Origin: Harmothoe impar
Taxonomy: Eukaryota > Annelida > Polychaeta > Phyllodocida > Polynoidae
NCBI GenBank assembly: GCA_947462335.1
Contig: OX381716.1
Coordinates: forward strand, 4,460,438 to 4,524,437
Direction: 5' to 3'
DNA length: 64,000 nt
Every line of letters starts with the position of its first letter. The first letter of the stretch is position 1. The notes beneath the pieces are model-generated. The model saw only the letters and a list, made by a program, of their open reading frames with translations. It had not been told where the DNA came from and did no database searches. The translations under genes were made by a program, and so were the position numbers. This document shows, piece by piece, positions 11,641 through 19,048 of the stretch.

Positions 11641-12246
11641 GATGGCGTTGATGTTGGATTGGATACTCTATAATGCTGACAGTGAGGTTTATACGCTCTG
11701 TTGTTATGGACTGATTGAATAGTCTATTATAGTAACAGTGATGTCTATTCACTGTGGGGGGGGGGGAGAACAACTGGTTGATATGGATTGATTGGATACT
11801 CTATAGTAGTAACAGTAAGGTCTAAACACTGTGGTAACTATAGTAACAATGCAGTTTATTCACTATGAGTGGGCTGTGTTGGACTGATTGAATACCCTAT
11901 AGTAACAATGCAGCTTATACACTGTGGAGGGGGGGGGGTATGGACTGATTGAATACCCTACAGTAACAATGCAGTTTATACACTGTGGAGGGGAGGACAA
12001 CTGGTTGATATGAATTGATTGAATACTCTATAGTAGTAACAGTAAGGTCTAAACACTGTGGTAGCTATAGTAACAATGCAGTTTATTCATTATCAGTGGG
12101 CTGTGTTGGACTGATTGAATACTCTATAGTAACAATGCAATTTATACACTGTAGAGGGAGGGGTTATATAGACTGATTGAATACCCTGTAGTAACAATGC
12201 AGTTTGTACACTGTGGAGGGGGGGGGGTATGGACTGATTGAATACT
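11640..12246 (+). repeat. Minisatellite (left part), Polinton target
   Basis: Imperfect tandem units of about 55-70 bp carry 'ggactgattgaatac(t/c)ctatagtaacaatgcag' and 'tttatacactgtgg'. The array is broken after AATACT (12241-12246) by the Polinton and resumes at 22759. Confidence 0.8.
12241..12246. repeat. Target-site duplication AATACT (left)
   Basis: Identical 6-mer at 22759-22764. Six bases is the usual Polinton duplication length. Confidence 0.9.
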
Positions 12247-12638
12247 AGTAGTATAGTATGTATCGGAACGGGACTATAGTTAAGTACTGTTTATTACTCA
12301 ATCGACATGCAGCCAATCAGAGGCCTCCATTTGGTCACGTGACCCGTTGCCATGGTAACGTGACCTACTTAGGGCTCTCAGCCAATCAGAAGCCAGCATT
12401 CTGGGTGACCTACTGACCTACTTAGAAGCTCTCAGCCAATCAGAGGCCGGCATTCTGGTAACCATGGTAACGTTACCTACTTACGTCACGTGACCTACTT
12501 AGGCTCAGCCAATCAGAAGCCGGCATTCTGGTAACTAGGGTAACGTGACCTACTTAGGGTTTGTTTGTAAACAACACCACGTGGCTTTCTTGTTTGTAAA
12601 CAACACCACGTGACACGTGACTGTTTGTAAACAAACAA
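12247..12638 (+). repeat. Polinton left TIR
   Basis: 392 bp, matching the reverse complement of 22367-22758 with about five substitutions by eye. Looser similarity continues inward to about 12685 ('tatatatagaaa..aaaacacaacaag'). Inside are four CCAATCAGA(A/G)GCC words, repeated 'acgtgacctacttag' words, CACGTG palindromes and three 'tttgtttgtaaacaa'-type words. Confidence 0.93.
12300..12610. promoter_or_regulatory. CCAAT-box and CACGTG cluster in TIR
   Basis: The TIR is built from about four degenerate units: CCAATCAGAAGCC(A/G)GCATTCTGGTAAC..GTGACCTACTTAG in pieces. Each has a CCAAT box, and several carry GTCACGTGAC or CCACGTGG E-boxes. These are known NF-Y and USF/MYC-type sites. An enhancer or promoter role, or a role as origin-binding sites, is inference. 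The mirror cluster is in the right TIR. Confidence 0.5.
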
Positions 12639-12706
12639 ACAAAAAAAAGTTATGTAACTTATATATAGAAATAAAAACACAACAAGATAATTTCTTTTCT
12701 TTTCAT

Positions 12707-12719
12707 TTTATTCTTTATT
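12707..12719 (-). terminator. Two overlapping-spaced AATAAA poly(A) signals for the leftward genes
   Basis: On the minus strand AATAAA occurs at 12719-12714 and 12712-12707. This is 33-45 nt beyond the stop of the last leftward ORF (12752), in T/A-rich DNA just inside the TIR. The position suits the 3' end of the leftward transcript. Confidence 0.55.
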
Positions 12720-12751
12720 TTTTCATTTTCAATCAGAAAAAACACACAAGT

Positions 12752-13051
12752 TTATGCTTTTTTAGCTTGCTTCTTCGATTTGCAGCAACTCAACAGGCCG
12801 CAAAGTCTCACGCCGCCGTCACTCGCACCACCACACCCCGGACGACTTTTCTCCAATAGACATTGCACGACTTTGGATAAATCCAACACCATTTCGGCAA
12901 GGCAGAGAATCTTTGCCTCCATGAAACGGCCGCCATCGCAACAACCCGTCACAACAGCATCATCGATAGCTTCTGACTCACGACTCGGTCGCTCAGCTTT
13001 GGGATTTTGCTCATGCGCATGACGCACTTCTTGGGGTTTCTTGTTCGACAT
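12752..13051 (-). CDS. Small ORF, hypothetical, Cys/Lys-rich tail
   Basis: 99 aa from the Met at 13051, which has an A at -3. That start overlaps the end of the protease gene by about 100 nt in another frame. A later Met at 12922 would give 56 aa with no overlap, 26 nt after the protease stop. The common C-terminal part has an amphipathic segment (MVLDLSKVVQCLLEKS) and ends LCGLLSCCKSKKQAKKA, a Cys cluster next to a basic tail that could be lipidated or membrane-bound. It is the last leftward ORF before the poly(A) signals. No family is recognised. Coding status is uncertain because the ORF is short, but its position and lack of other content support it. Confidence 0.4.
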   Translation of the reverse strand: MSNKKPQEVRHAHEQNPKAERPSRESEAIDDAVVTGCCDGGRFMEAKILCLAEMVLDLSKVVQCLLEKSRPGCGGASDGGVRLCGLLSCCKSKKQAKKA

Positions 13052-13401
13052 GCTTCAATTAGGAAATGAACGCAATGAGGTCCACAGGTGTCAGCAGAAG
13101 TGTCTTGTAGTTGAATGCGGTTTCTTTGCCACTTGAACGGAGCAGAGCGTTCCACGAAAGACAAGAACTCCGCACTCAGCGGCGGTAAGCCGAAGGAATC
13201 AAAGTAGTACACTTCACCCGTGCTCGACACGTAAAACGCCACCCAATGCTGACCTGGTAAATGTTGCGGATCTGTGTTGCTCACGAAACAAGTGTCTTTG
13301 ATAGGGTGCTTCGGAATAGTGTCACAAGAGAAAACGCCCAGGAAACGATGTTTTGTGTGAACGTTTTCCTTCAACACTCTGCTTATTTCAAGCGTGTTCA
13401 T
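12949..13401 (-). CDS. PRO: Adenain-like cysteine protease (virion maturation)
   Basis: 150 aa from the Met at 13401. An ORF extension upstream runs into the capsid gene and is not used. The peptidase C5 (adenain) layout is visible: His52 in GQHWVAFY, Asp68 in YYFDSFG, a Gln at 97 or 99 for the oxyanion hole, and Cys110 in TCGPHC. The acidic member is Asp here, where adenovirus enzymes usually have Glu. In the family it cleaves capsid precursor proteins during maturation. It follows the major capsid gene by 29 nt, the usual Polinton association. It is near the short end of the family (adenain is about 200 aa), yet has all catalytic positions and no break. Confidence 0.88.
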   Translation of the reverse strand: MNTLEISRVLKENVHTKHRFLGVFSCDTIPKHPIKDTCFVSNTDPQHLPGQHWVAFYVSSTGEVYYFDSFGLPPLSAEFLSFVERSAPFKWQRNRIQLQDTSADTCGPHCVHFLIEACRTRNPKKCVMRMSKIPKLSDRVVSQKLSMMLL

Positions 13402-13430
13402 ACGATACGCCAAGTACCGCCGTCTTGTCT

Positions 13431-14735
13431 TCAGTTCATGTGGTAGTCGGTGACGGGGTGTCGATCTCGGGTCAGCTCGACGACGTTGTCGTACACCAAG
13501 TAGAGTAGCACCGTTGTTGTCGCTTGTAGCGCCGAGCGGAAACTGACTTCCACCCTCAGCTGACCCGCTCTTATAAGGTTCACGCGACACCCGTCGTGCG
13601 ATCTGTCTGGGGTTAAGTCGAGGGGGAACACCGTGTAACCGTTCAGGAATTGTTCGTATGAAATACCGCAGGAGCGCGCGCCCTCGTACATCCCCGTTTC
13701 CGTGTGTAGCGCCAAGTACTCTCTCACGGCCGCTTTGGTCTTAAAGTCGGGCACGTAGGCGTCGTTCGGCACTTTCTGATCGTTCACTATCACTTGAAGC
13801 GAGCTGATGTCGTAATGCTTCATCTCGAACGGGTTCTTGGTGTAGCTACCGTTGAAGGCGTCGTGGTCAAGGAAGCAAATCATCATCGACTTGGGAAGCT
13901 GGCCTGTGTTGGAGTGCGTGTAGCTGTGATCTCTGTTACCTTGAGGGATGGCGTAGGTCGTCACCTCCACTCTGTTCACCGGGTAGTCGAAGGGCCCGTG
14001 TTCTATCACCGCTCTCTCGTGCGTTTCCGCTACAGCGTCCGCCACCAGCACGCGTCGCACGTAGAGCTTTGCTTTGTAGATCTTCAAGCTGTAGCCTCCG
14101 TCAGCGGCGCACATCAGATAGAAAGAGGGCGCCGCTTGTTTCAGAGTGAGATTGATTTCTGTCTCTCCAACGATGAGCTTCGGTTGATGAGCCAGGTCAA
14201 AGTGCAGTCGCGCCATCAGCGAAAAGCGCTTGTTGGAGATTAGCTTCTTGCGCGCTTTGTACCCCGCATTCGCGTCAGTCAACGTGTCAAACTGACCGGG
14301 CGTATCTTCATGCCACCCCTGGGCGCTCATGACGCCGTCCTTCACGTCTTTGTTGTAGTTGAGTAACCCTTCCAAGTAAGCTCGGTAAGGGTAGGTCTCG
14401 GTGTTGCCAGACACTTTGAAACCGCCGATGGAGACTTGGACGTCTTTGAAGAGCGAGTGAGCCAAGTTGTTCACCGGAGCTACCGCGTCGGTGTCCTCGA
14501 TCGCCGCTCCGTCCTTTAGCACTTGACATTCCAGATGAAGGTAATTCTCGTTCAGGTCTGTGTACTCTTGCGACTTGTTGATGGTGAAATTTATGTTACC
14601 TCCATCCTCTAAAGAGTTTTTTGTTTCTATCCCCAGGAAAGACGACTTTAAGATAGTAGTCTGAGTCGGCGCTACGGTGTGCAGGTCGAGCTCAGAGAGA
14701 GCGCACTCGTTACTGCTCTCGTGTACGTAAGCCAT
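13431..14735 (-). CDS. MCP: Major capsid protein, double jelly-roll (hexon-like)
   Basis: 434 aa. It is recognisable as the protein annotated in many animal genomes as F54H12.2-like, now understood as the Polinton/adintovirus hexon-type capsid protein. Visible hallmarks are the N-terminal SELDLHTVAPTQT segment, VNNLAHSLFKDVQVSIGG, ETYPYRAYLEGLLNY, the FNGSYTKNPFEMKHYD segment in the second half, and GYTVFPLDLTPD near the C-terminus before a beta-rich end. It would form the trimeric capsomers of an icosahedral shell. It is intact. A TATA-like motif (14784-14799) lies about 50 nt before the ATG, and this is the largest intergenic gap in the left half of the element, so it may have its own late promoter. 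Confidence 0.93.
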   Translation of the reverse strand: MAYVHESSNECALSELDLHTVAPTQTTILKSSFLGIETKNSLEDGGNINFTINKSQEYTDLNENYLHLECQVLKDGAAIEDTDAVAPVNNLAHSLFKDVQVSIGGFKVSGNTETYPYRAYLEGLLNYNKDVKDGVMSAQGWHEDTPGQFDTLTDANAGYKARKKLISNKRFSLMARLHFDLAHQPKLIVGETEINLTLKQAAPSFYLMCAADGGYSLKIYKAKLYVRRVLVADAVAETHERAVIEHGPFDYPVNRVEVTTYAIPQGNRDHSYTHSNTGQLPKSMMICFLDHDAFNGSYTKNPFEMKHYDISSLQVIVNDQKVPNDAYVPDFKTKAAVREYLALHTETGMYEGARSCGISYEQFLNGYTVFPLDLTPDRSHDGCRVNLIRAGQLRVEVSFRSALQATTTVLLYLVYDNVVELTRDRHPVTDYHMN

Positions 14736-14783
14736 TGTGTTCTCTCTTCATGCGGCCGACAGACTGACGCCGGCCGCCTCCAG

Positions 14784-14799
14784 TCTTTTTATTTATACC
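14784..14799 (-). promoter_or_regulatory. TATA-like late promoter motif before MCP
   Basis: The minus strand reads GGTATAAATAAAAAGA. The same layout, GGTATCAATAAAAAGG, occurs at 19897-19882 before the ATPase gene. Both have a GC-rich GGCCGG-type patch nearby (downstream here, upstream there). The shared motif at the head of two gene blocks suggests a common promoter class. Confidence 0.55.
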
Positions 14800-14814
14800 T
14801 GAACGCCTAGGCGC

Positions 14815-15240
14815 TTACCGGTCGAATACATCCCCTCTACGTCTCTTGCAAGAGCCACCGCCCGTCTGAGGAGAATGCCGGCGACGTTTCGACCCTTTCT
14901 TAGACGCGACAGGCGTCTTTCCTCCCGAGAAAGCCGTACTCGCCAGTCTCTTCAGAGCGCCTGCGCCTCGGTCTTTCACGCTGCTCTTTAAAGTCCGACC
15001 CGCCAGCACATCTTTAGCTACGCCCACACCGGCGCGGAGCAGCGTTTTTCCCACCGACTTCAATAGCGGGGTAGCCGAGCGCATCAGACCTAACAGAGCG
15101 CCGCCTAAACCGTGCCCGCTCTGGAAAGAGCGCCCGCTGTACACGTTGACGCCGTTGCCCAGCTGCGCGTTGTAGTAATCGCTGTACCCTCTGCCGACGG
15201 TGCGCCTGGGTGGAAAGTACGGAACGCGTTGACGCATCAT
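14815..15240 (-). CDS. pVI/pX-like small basic virion protein
   Basis: 141 aa. A Gly-rich amphipathic segment (HGLGGALLGLMRSATPLLKS, about 43-62) is followed by a Lys/Arg/Gly-rich middle with AGVGVAKDVLAGRTLK. The C-terminus is very basic (KKGSKRRRH, CKRRRGDVFDR). This architecture, and placement between the penton-like and hexon-like genes, matches the membrane-active or DNA-condensing minor virion proteins of adintoviruses likened to adenovirus pVI or pX. Which of the two it equals I cannot say. GG-containing sites could serve the protease. The gene starts 11 nt after the penton-like stop, and the ATG is preceded by an A/G-rich leader. Confidence 0.75.
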   Translation of the reverse strand: MMRQRVPYFPPRRTVGRGYSDYYNAQLGNGVNVYSGRSFQSGHGLGGALLGLMRSATPLLKSVGKTLLRAGVGVAKDVLAGRTLKSSVKDRGAGALKRLASTAFSGGKTPVASKKGSKRRRHSPQTGGGSCKRRRGDVFDR

Positions 15241-15251
15241 TTTTCTCTCTT

Positions 15252-16370
15252 TCAGCGCTCAATAGGTCTCAGATGAAGTGTCACGGTCACCTCGCCTCTA
15301 CCGAATGGGATGGAATGACCGGATCGGTCTCTTAAATAGATGCCGACCTCGGTAAACCTCTTGGATTTCAAGGGGAAATAATCCAAATGGGGAAAACTGA
15401 TAGCTTGCACGCCACCTCGACGCTTTCCGCCTCTGTCCACCGCCACGCAGCGCAACAGCGGCACTTGCATGTCGCCCACACGTCTCTCCTGGATCATGTC
15501 GGTGTATATGTACACAGAGTGCACGTCCCCGTAAACATCCATCGAGTAGGCGCCGGTAGTCGGCGACGCGAAACACGTCTTCTCTCCGAAGCCTAGAACG
15601 CATGCGAGATGCTGACTCAGCAGGACAGCACAGTGTCTCGGCGGTTTGATGGTGACGCGTTTCGTCTTGGCGTCGTACGATAAGATCCGCATCGGTTTGA
15701 GCAAGAAGCTGTCGCCCTCTAGTCTGTCATCTCGCAACGTCTCACTCAAGCGCTCGATTAGGGTGTGGTTGCTTCCGGTGAAAATAGGAGGTATCTCGAA
15801 TATGTTTGGCATGAAACTGCGCACTCCCATGTCCTTCTCCATCTTTTCGATCATCTGTCTTGCTTGATGGCTGATCGTCTTCTTCTTCACCGCCGGGGAC
15901 AAGAACTGCTTGTATACGGCATTCGTCTGTCTCAAGTCGACCTCTCTCTTGAACCTTTTTGTTTCCGGTTTCAATTGCTGCTCTTCCGACGTGTCTGATA
16001 TCTCTTCCACCGTTACATAGCTCGCTTCCTTCCAGTTCAGCGGGAATTTTGAGCTGAACGTTAGCTTGCTCAGACCGTTCGCGTTTTTCATTCTCTTCCA
16101 GTCTACCTGTGGTTTTTTTCCTTCGGAGAATTTAGTTTCTTTTAAAACCTGGATCGCCTCCTCTAGCGAACCTTTGGTGCGCAGAGGAACAACGATGATC
16201 AAGTCGTCGTCGTGCACGTTAGTCCATTCTGTAGGGAGGATGATCTCAGTCAGAGCCGCTTCGTACGCTTCGGGCAGAAGGAGCGGCGAGTCGAAGTGAG
16301 TTCGGAAAGACGTCAAGCTGTTGTCAGGATAATACTCCATAGAGCTGTTGCTAGGTAGAGTGATGTTCAT
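15252..16370 (-). CDS. Minor capsid (penton-like) protein
   Basis: 372 aa from the Met at 16370. A longer ORF opens at 16448 but reads through the A20 run as poly-Lys and overlaps the integrase, so it is not preferred. The N-terminus (MNITLPSNSSMEYYPDN) and C-terminal third (VYIYTDMIQERRVGD, QVPLLRCVAVD, and the end VTVTLHLRP) match a protein conserved in animal Polintons/adintoviruses and assigned as the penton or minor capsid jelly-roll. It would occupy capsid vertices. The middle (about 110-190) is Lys-rich and looks disordered. The ATG lies directly after 20 A residues that follow the integrase stop. The family is well recognised; the exact structural role is less sure. Confidence 0.75.
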   Translation of the reverse strand: MNITLPSNSSMEYYPDNSLTSFRTHFDSPLLLPEAYEAALTEIILPTEWTNVHDDDLIIVVPLRTKGSLEEAIQVLKETKFSEGKKPQVDWKRMKNANGLSKLTFSSKFPLNWKEASYVTVEEISDTSEEQQLKPETKRFKREVDLRQTNAVYKQFLSPAVKKKTISHQARQMIEKMEKDMGVRSFMPNIFEIPPIFTGSNHTLIERLSETLRDDRLEGDSFLLKPMRILSYDAKTKRVTIKPPRHCAVLLSQHLACVLGFGEKTCFASPTTGAYSMDVYGDVHSVYIYTDMIQERRVGDMQVPLLRCVAVDRGGKRRGGVQAISFPHLDYFPLKSKRFTEVGIYLRDRSGHSIPFGRGEVTVTLHLRPIER

Positions 16371-16390
16371 TTTTTTTTTTTTTTTTTTTT
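16371..16390 (-). promoter_or_regulatory. A20 leader between integrase stop and penton-like ATG
   Basis: On the minus strand the integrase stop TAG is followed by exactly 20 A residues and then ATG. See also A7 at 19047-19041 and A8 at 19776-19769. It may act as an A-rich 5' leader or a slippage-prone site. That is inference. Confidence 0.5.
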
Positions 16391-17527
16391 CTACGTTATT
16401 TTTTTGACGGGGATCCACTCGTTGAACTTGTCGTCGTAACCTAACCAACGTACGAAAGCTAACTCTTTACCGTCGACGGTCTTGCGGCGCAACACCTCGT
16501 CTATCAGGTAGTTGTTGTCGTAACGACTCTTGTACACCTTCTGAACCTCTTCCGGGTAGAAGACGCCTTTTATCTCCTCGCCCTTGTCGTCTTTCAGCTC
16601 GAACCCTCTGCTTCCCAACGTCTTAGCAACGTCGACCACTTCCTCGCGCCAGTTTCCCTCGTACCCTTTGTCGAAGGCGCCTTTAGTTCTCAACATCCTC
16701 ACTCTGTCACCCGGAGCGATGACGTCGACGGCGGACGTCTTTGTTTTTTTCTTCTTTTTCCATATTTCGTCGATTTGTTTGTTAGTTGGGAGATCTTGTC
16801 GGTAGAAAACTGTTTCGCTGTTTTCCGAGCTGACTTGAGCCGGCGCCATTTTCAACGTCTTGTGGTGAGTGCGATTGTAAGAAGACACTACATGGTGCAG
16901 TACGTCTACGTAGCGATACGTGCGCTTGTGTGTGAAATAACGCCACAGCTTCTCCTTCAGACTGCGGTTCAAGCGCTCCACTAGACTAGCTTTGATGTCG
17001 TCGTTCTCGCCAGTGAAGAACTCTATGCCCTCGCTCTTCAAGTGATCTTGAAAGATCTTGTTCAAAAACTCTTTCCCCTTGTCTGTCTGAACAGTGCGCG
17101 GTCGTCTCTCGCCAGTGCCTGTCATCTCTCGGAAGGCCTCGGTGACATCAGCGCCGCTCTTGGATTTAATGGGAACGGCCCACGCGTACCTAGAGAAAAC
17201 GTCGATCGCCGTCACCACGTACCGGAAGCGGTCGTTGTGAGACGCCAAAGCTTGCATGTCCATCAGATCTATCTGCCACTGCTGATCGATTGCGCCGGTT
17301 ATAGTCTTGTTCCTTGCGAATTTTCTCCGAATGGGTTTATGTTTAGTGTAGGCGTCCAGCGACACTAAAGCATCTCGGATGACGGCTGGGTTCAGGTGGC
17401 GAAAATGATGTTTCTGGAGTTTAGTCACGCTAGTGAAACTGGAGGGCGCTTTGACGTCGGTATATCTAGCTACTACGCGCTTCTTTTCTTTTTCCTTCTT
17501 GGTCAGTCTCTTCACTAGTTTGCCCAT
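16391..17527 (-). CDS. INT: DDE (rve) integrase with C-terminal chromodomain
   Basis: 378 aa. The retroviral-type core shows Asp87 in WQIDLMD, Asp149 in VQTDKGKEF and Glu184 in ASLVERLNRS. The last two are 35 residues apart, the classic DD(35)E spacing. The core is preceded by a basic N-terminal region with no clear HHCC zinc finger. The C-terminus (about 339-378: YLIDEVL.., AFVRWLGY, NEWIPVKKI) is a chromodomain, which in chromo-integrases can steer insertion to marked chromatin. It makes the 6-bp staggered insertion seen at the element ends. It overlaps the end of the upstream gene by 13 nt. It is intact, with all catalytic residues present. Confidence 0.93.
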   Translation of the reverse strand: MGKLVKRLTKKEKEKKRVVARYTDVKAPSSFTSVTKLQKHHFRHLNPAVIRDALVSLDAYTKHKPIRRKFARNKTITGAIDQQWQIDLMDMQALASHNDRFRYVVTAIDVFSRYAWAVPIKSKSGADVTEAFREMTGTGERRPRTVQTDKGKEFLNKIFQDHLKSEGIEFFTGENDDIKASLVERLNRSLKEKLWRYFTHKRTYRYVDVLHHVVSSYNRTHHKTLKMAPAQVSSENSETVFYRQDLPTNKQIDEIWKKKKKTKTSAVDVIAPGDRVRMLRTKGAFDKGYEGNWREEVVDVAKTLGSRGFELKDDKGEEIKGVFYPEEVQKVYKSRYDNNYLIDEVLRRKTVDGKELAFVRWLGYDDKFNEWIPVKKIT

Positions 17528-18711
17528 GGTGGGCTTGTTGAGGGCGTGAACGACGAGCTCGCCGCTAGGCGGTTGCGCCCTTTCCTTTTCTTACGCGGCA
17601 CGCTCCTATAGGAAGTCGGAGTTTGGAAAAGTTCACGGTCGTCCTCCTCGTCTTCAGAGGATTGATCGTCCACCACCTGGAGAGAAGAGTCTGCTGCTGC
17701 TACTGCTGCTGCTGCTGCTGCTGCTTCTCCTTCTTCCGAGTCGAAGCTCGGTCGTTTCCGACCTCTGTCAGCAAGCCGTGTGTCCAAACTTTGGCCAGGT
17801 CCGCTCGCTTTATACAGATGGTTTCCGATCAAGGAGTCTGTGGGAACTGCTTCGCGCAGCGCTTTCGTGAACGGCGAGTAGCCCGCCGGTCTGGGCGCCG
17901 TCTTCCTGAACCTGGCGGCGTCGTTCAGTAAGTCCACTATGTTGATGCGACGCTCAGGTGGTATTCTCCGACCCGACATCTCGCGCACCGCACCGTCCTC
18001 GTTCCACTTGATCACACCGGATTTCTCCAATTGTTTGTACAGCGCCACGGTCCGAGTGCGATTCCTCTTGGGAACTTGGTTCACCAACCGCTCGAGTAGG
18101 GACGCGCTGGCCTCTTCAGCAGACTGACGGAGGTGAGCCGGGGGCGAAGAAGAGTAGGACGAAGAGATGTTGCTGTTGTGGGGATTCGCGAGAAAAAATT
18201 GCAATCTATTCAACAACCTTCGGTATTTCAACATTTTCTCGCGCGATTCCAAAGTGGGGTCGTTCAACACTAAATCCAAGTCCCTGTAGATAAACTGTAG
18301 CACCTGGTGCAAGGCCGCGTCGGGATGAAGGGACTGTTCTGCCTGCTTGTGGTAATAGGCCATGTCGGCAGGTAGGCGGGCGGCGGTGGCAGGAGCGGAA
18401 CTCTCGTTCTTTTCAGTGCGCTCATCAGGAAGAGGAGGAAGGTTTGGAGCAGTAGAAGTACTAGCAGCAGCGACTGCAGTAGTAGCAGCGCTAGTAGTAG
18501 CAGCAGCAGCGGGCACATGATGAAGTAGACCTGCTCGTGATGATTTGTAGAGCGTCTCAGGATCCACGAGCGCTAAACGTTTGTAGTGTTGTTGCTGCTC
18601 TGGGTCCGTCATGGGGACGACGGTGGCAATGACGCTGGTGGTGGCGGTAGTGGTGGTGGTGGTGGTGGTGGTGGTGCTGTCGGCGAGTAGGTGTCGAATG
18701 AGGTGTCTCAT
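17515..18711 (-). CDS. Conserved Polinton protein of unknown function
   Basis: 398 aa. The N-terminus is low-complexity: a Thr run at about 13-22 from a (GGT)n repeat, then Ala/Thr-rich. A helical segment at 130-175 and a conserved-looking module at 205-300 follow (LLERLVNQVPK, VIKWNEDGAV, INIVDLLNDAARFRK, SLIGNHLYKAS). A poly-Ala run, an acidic patch (SSEDEEDDRE) and a basic tail (VPRKKRKGRN) come last. I recognise the central module as one that recurs in animal Polinton-type elements next to the integrase. No function is assigned. Its ATG overlaps the preceding stop as ATGA (18711-18708). A Met at codon 34 (18612) is an alternative start that skips the Thr run. Confidence 0.7.
   Translation of the reverse strand: MRHLIRHLLADSTTTTTTTTTTATTSVIATVVPMTDPEQQQHYKRLALVDPETLYKSSRAGLLHHVPAAAATTSAATTAVAAASTSTAPNLPPLPDERTEKNESSAPATAARLPADMAYYHKQAEQSLHPDAALHQVLQFIYRDLDLVLNDPTLESREKMLKYRRLLNRLQFFLANPHNSNISSSYSSSPPAHLRQSAEEASASLLERLVNQVPKRNRTRTVALYKQLEKSGVIKWNEDGAVREMSGRRIPPERRINIVDLLNDAARFRKTAPRPAGYSPFTKALREAVPTDSLIGNHLYKASGPGQSLDTRLADRGRKRPSFDSEEGEAAAAAAAVAAADSSLQVVDDQSSEDEEDDRELFQTPTSYRSVPRKKRKGRNRLAASSSFTPSTSPPWAN
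18640..18675. repeat. (GGT)n microsatellite inside ORF
   Basis: The plus strand reads repeated ggt/gtg. On the coding minus strand it encodes the Thr run of the 398-aa protein and may vary in length. Confidence 0.8.
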
Positions 18712-19040
18712 ATACGGAGAATGCTCTTTATAAGCGGTAAGGCCATCCCTATGAGAGCCGGAATGAGGAAACCTCCCTCTTGTACCAAGACGCGTCTCTT
18801 TTTTTTGATGGGCGTAGATTTTTTGCCGACCTCCCTCAACACGTCAGCCGATTCTCGAAGCTTGTCCAGTTGTTTGTCGCTGAGCGGGATGTTCCCTACC
18901 AGTAAATTGTGACAGATCTCACTTAACGCTGCGATCAGATCGTCGCTTCCAGAGTCTATTAGATGCGAGCAGTCCTTTGGCGAGCACTTAGCTAAGTGCT
19001 TGAGAGTACCAAAGTGTCTTTCGAGTAGATGAGAAGACAT
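18708..19040 (-). CDS. Small virion protein, adintovirus pX-like
   Basis: 110 aa. It has an N-terminal helical part (LLERHFGTLKHL), a conserved-looking middle (ALSEICHNLLVGNIPLSDKQ), then a Lys-rich linker (GKKSTPIKKKRRVLVQEGG) and a short hydrophobic C-terminus (FLIPALIGMALPLIKSIL). This order is typical of a small protein found beside the ATPase in many animal Polintons and compared with adenovirus pX or other membrane-active peptides. GG within QEGGF is a plausible protease site that would release the hydrophobic peptide. The start follows the ATPase stop by 8 nt (C then A7). Its own stop overlaps the next start (ATGA). Confidence 0.75.
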   Translation of the reverse strand: MSSHLLERHFGTLKHLAKCSPKDCSHLIDSGSDDLIAALSEICHNLLVGNIPLSDKQLDKLRESADVLREVGKKSTPIKKKRRVLVQEGGFLIPALIGMALPLIKSILRI

Positions 19041-19048
19041 TTTTTTTG

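Noticed and set aside
13794..14243. 149-codon plus-strand ORF inside the capsid gene
   Set aside because: Shadow of the MCP gene, which matches a known family on the other strand.
16371..16448. Longer penton-like start at 16448
   Set aside because: It would read the A20 run as poly-Lys and overlap the integrase end. The MNITLPSNSS start at 16370 matches the family N-terminus.
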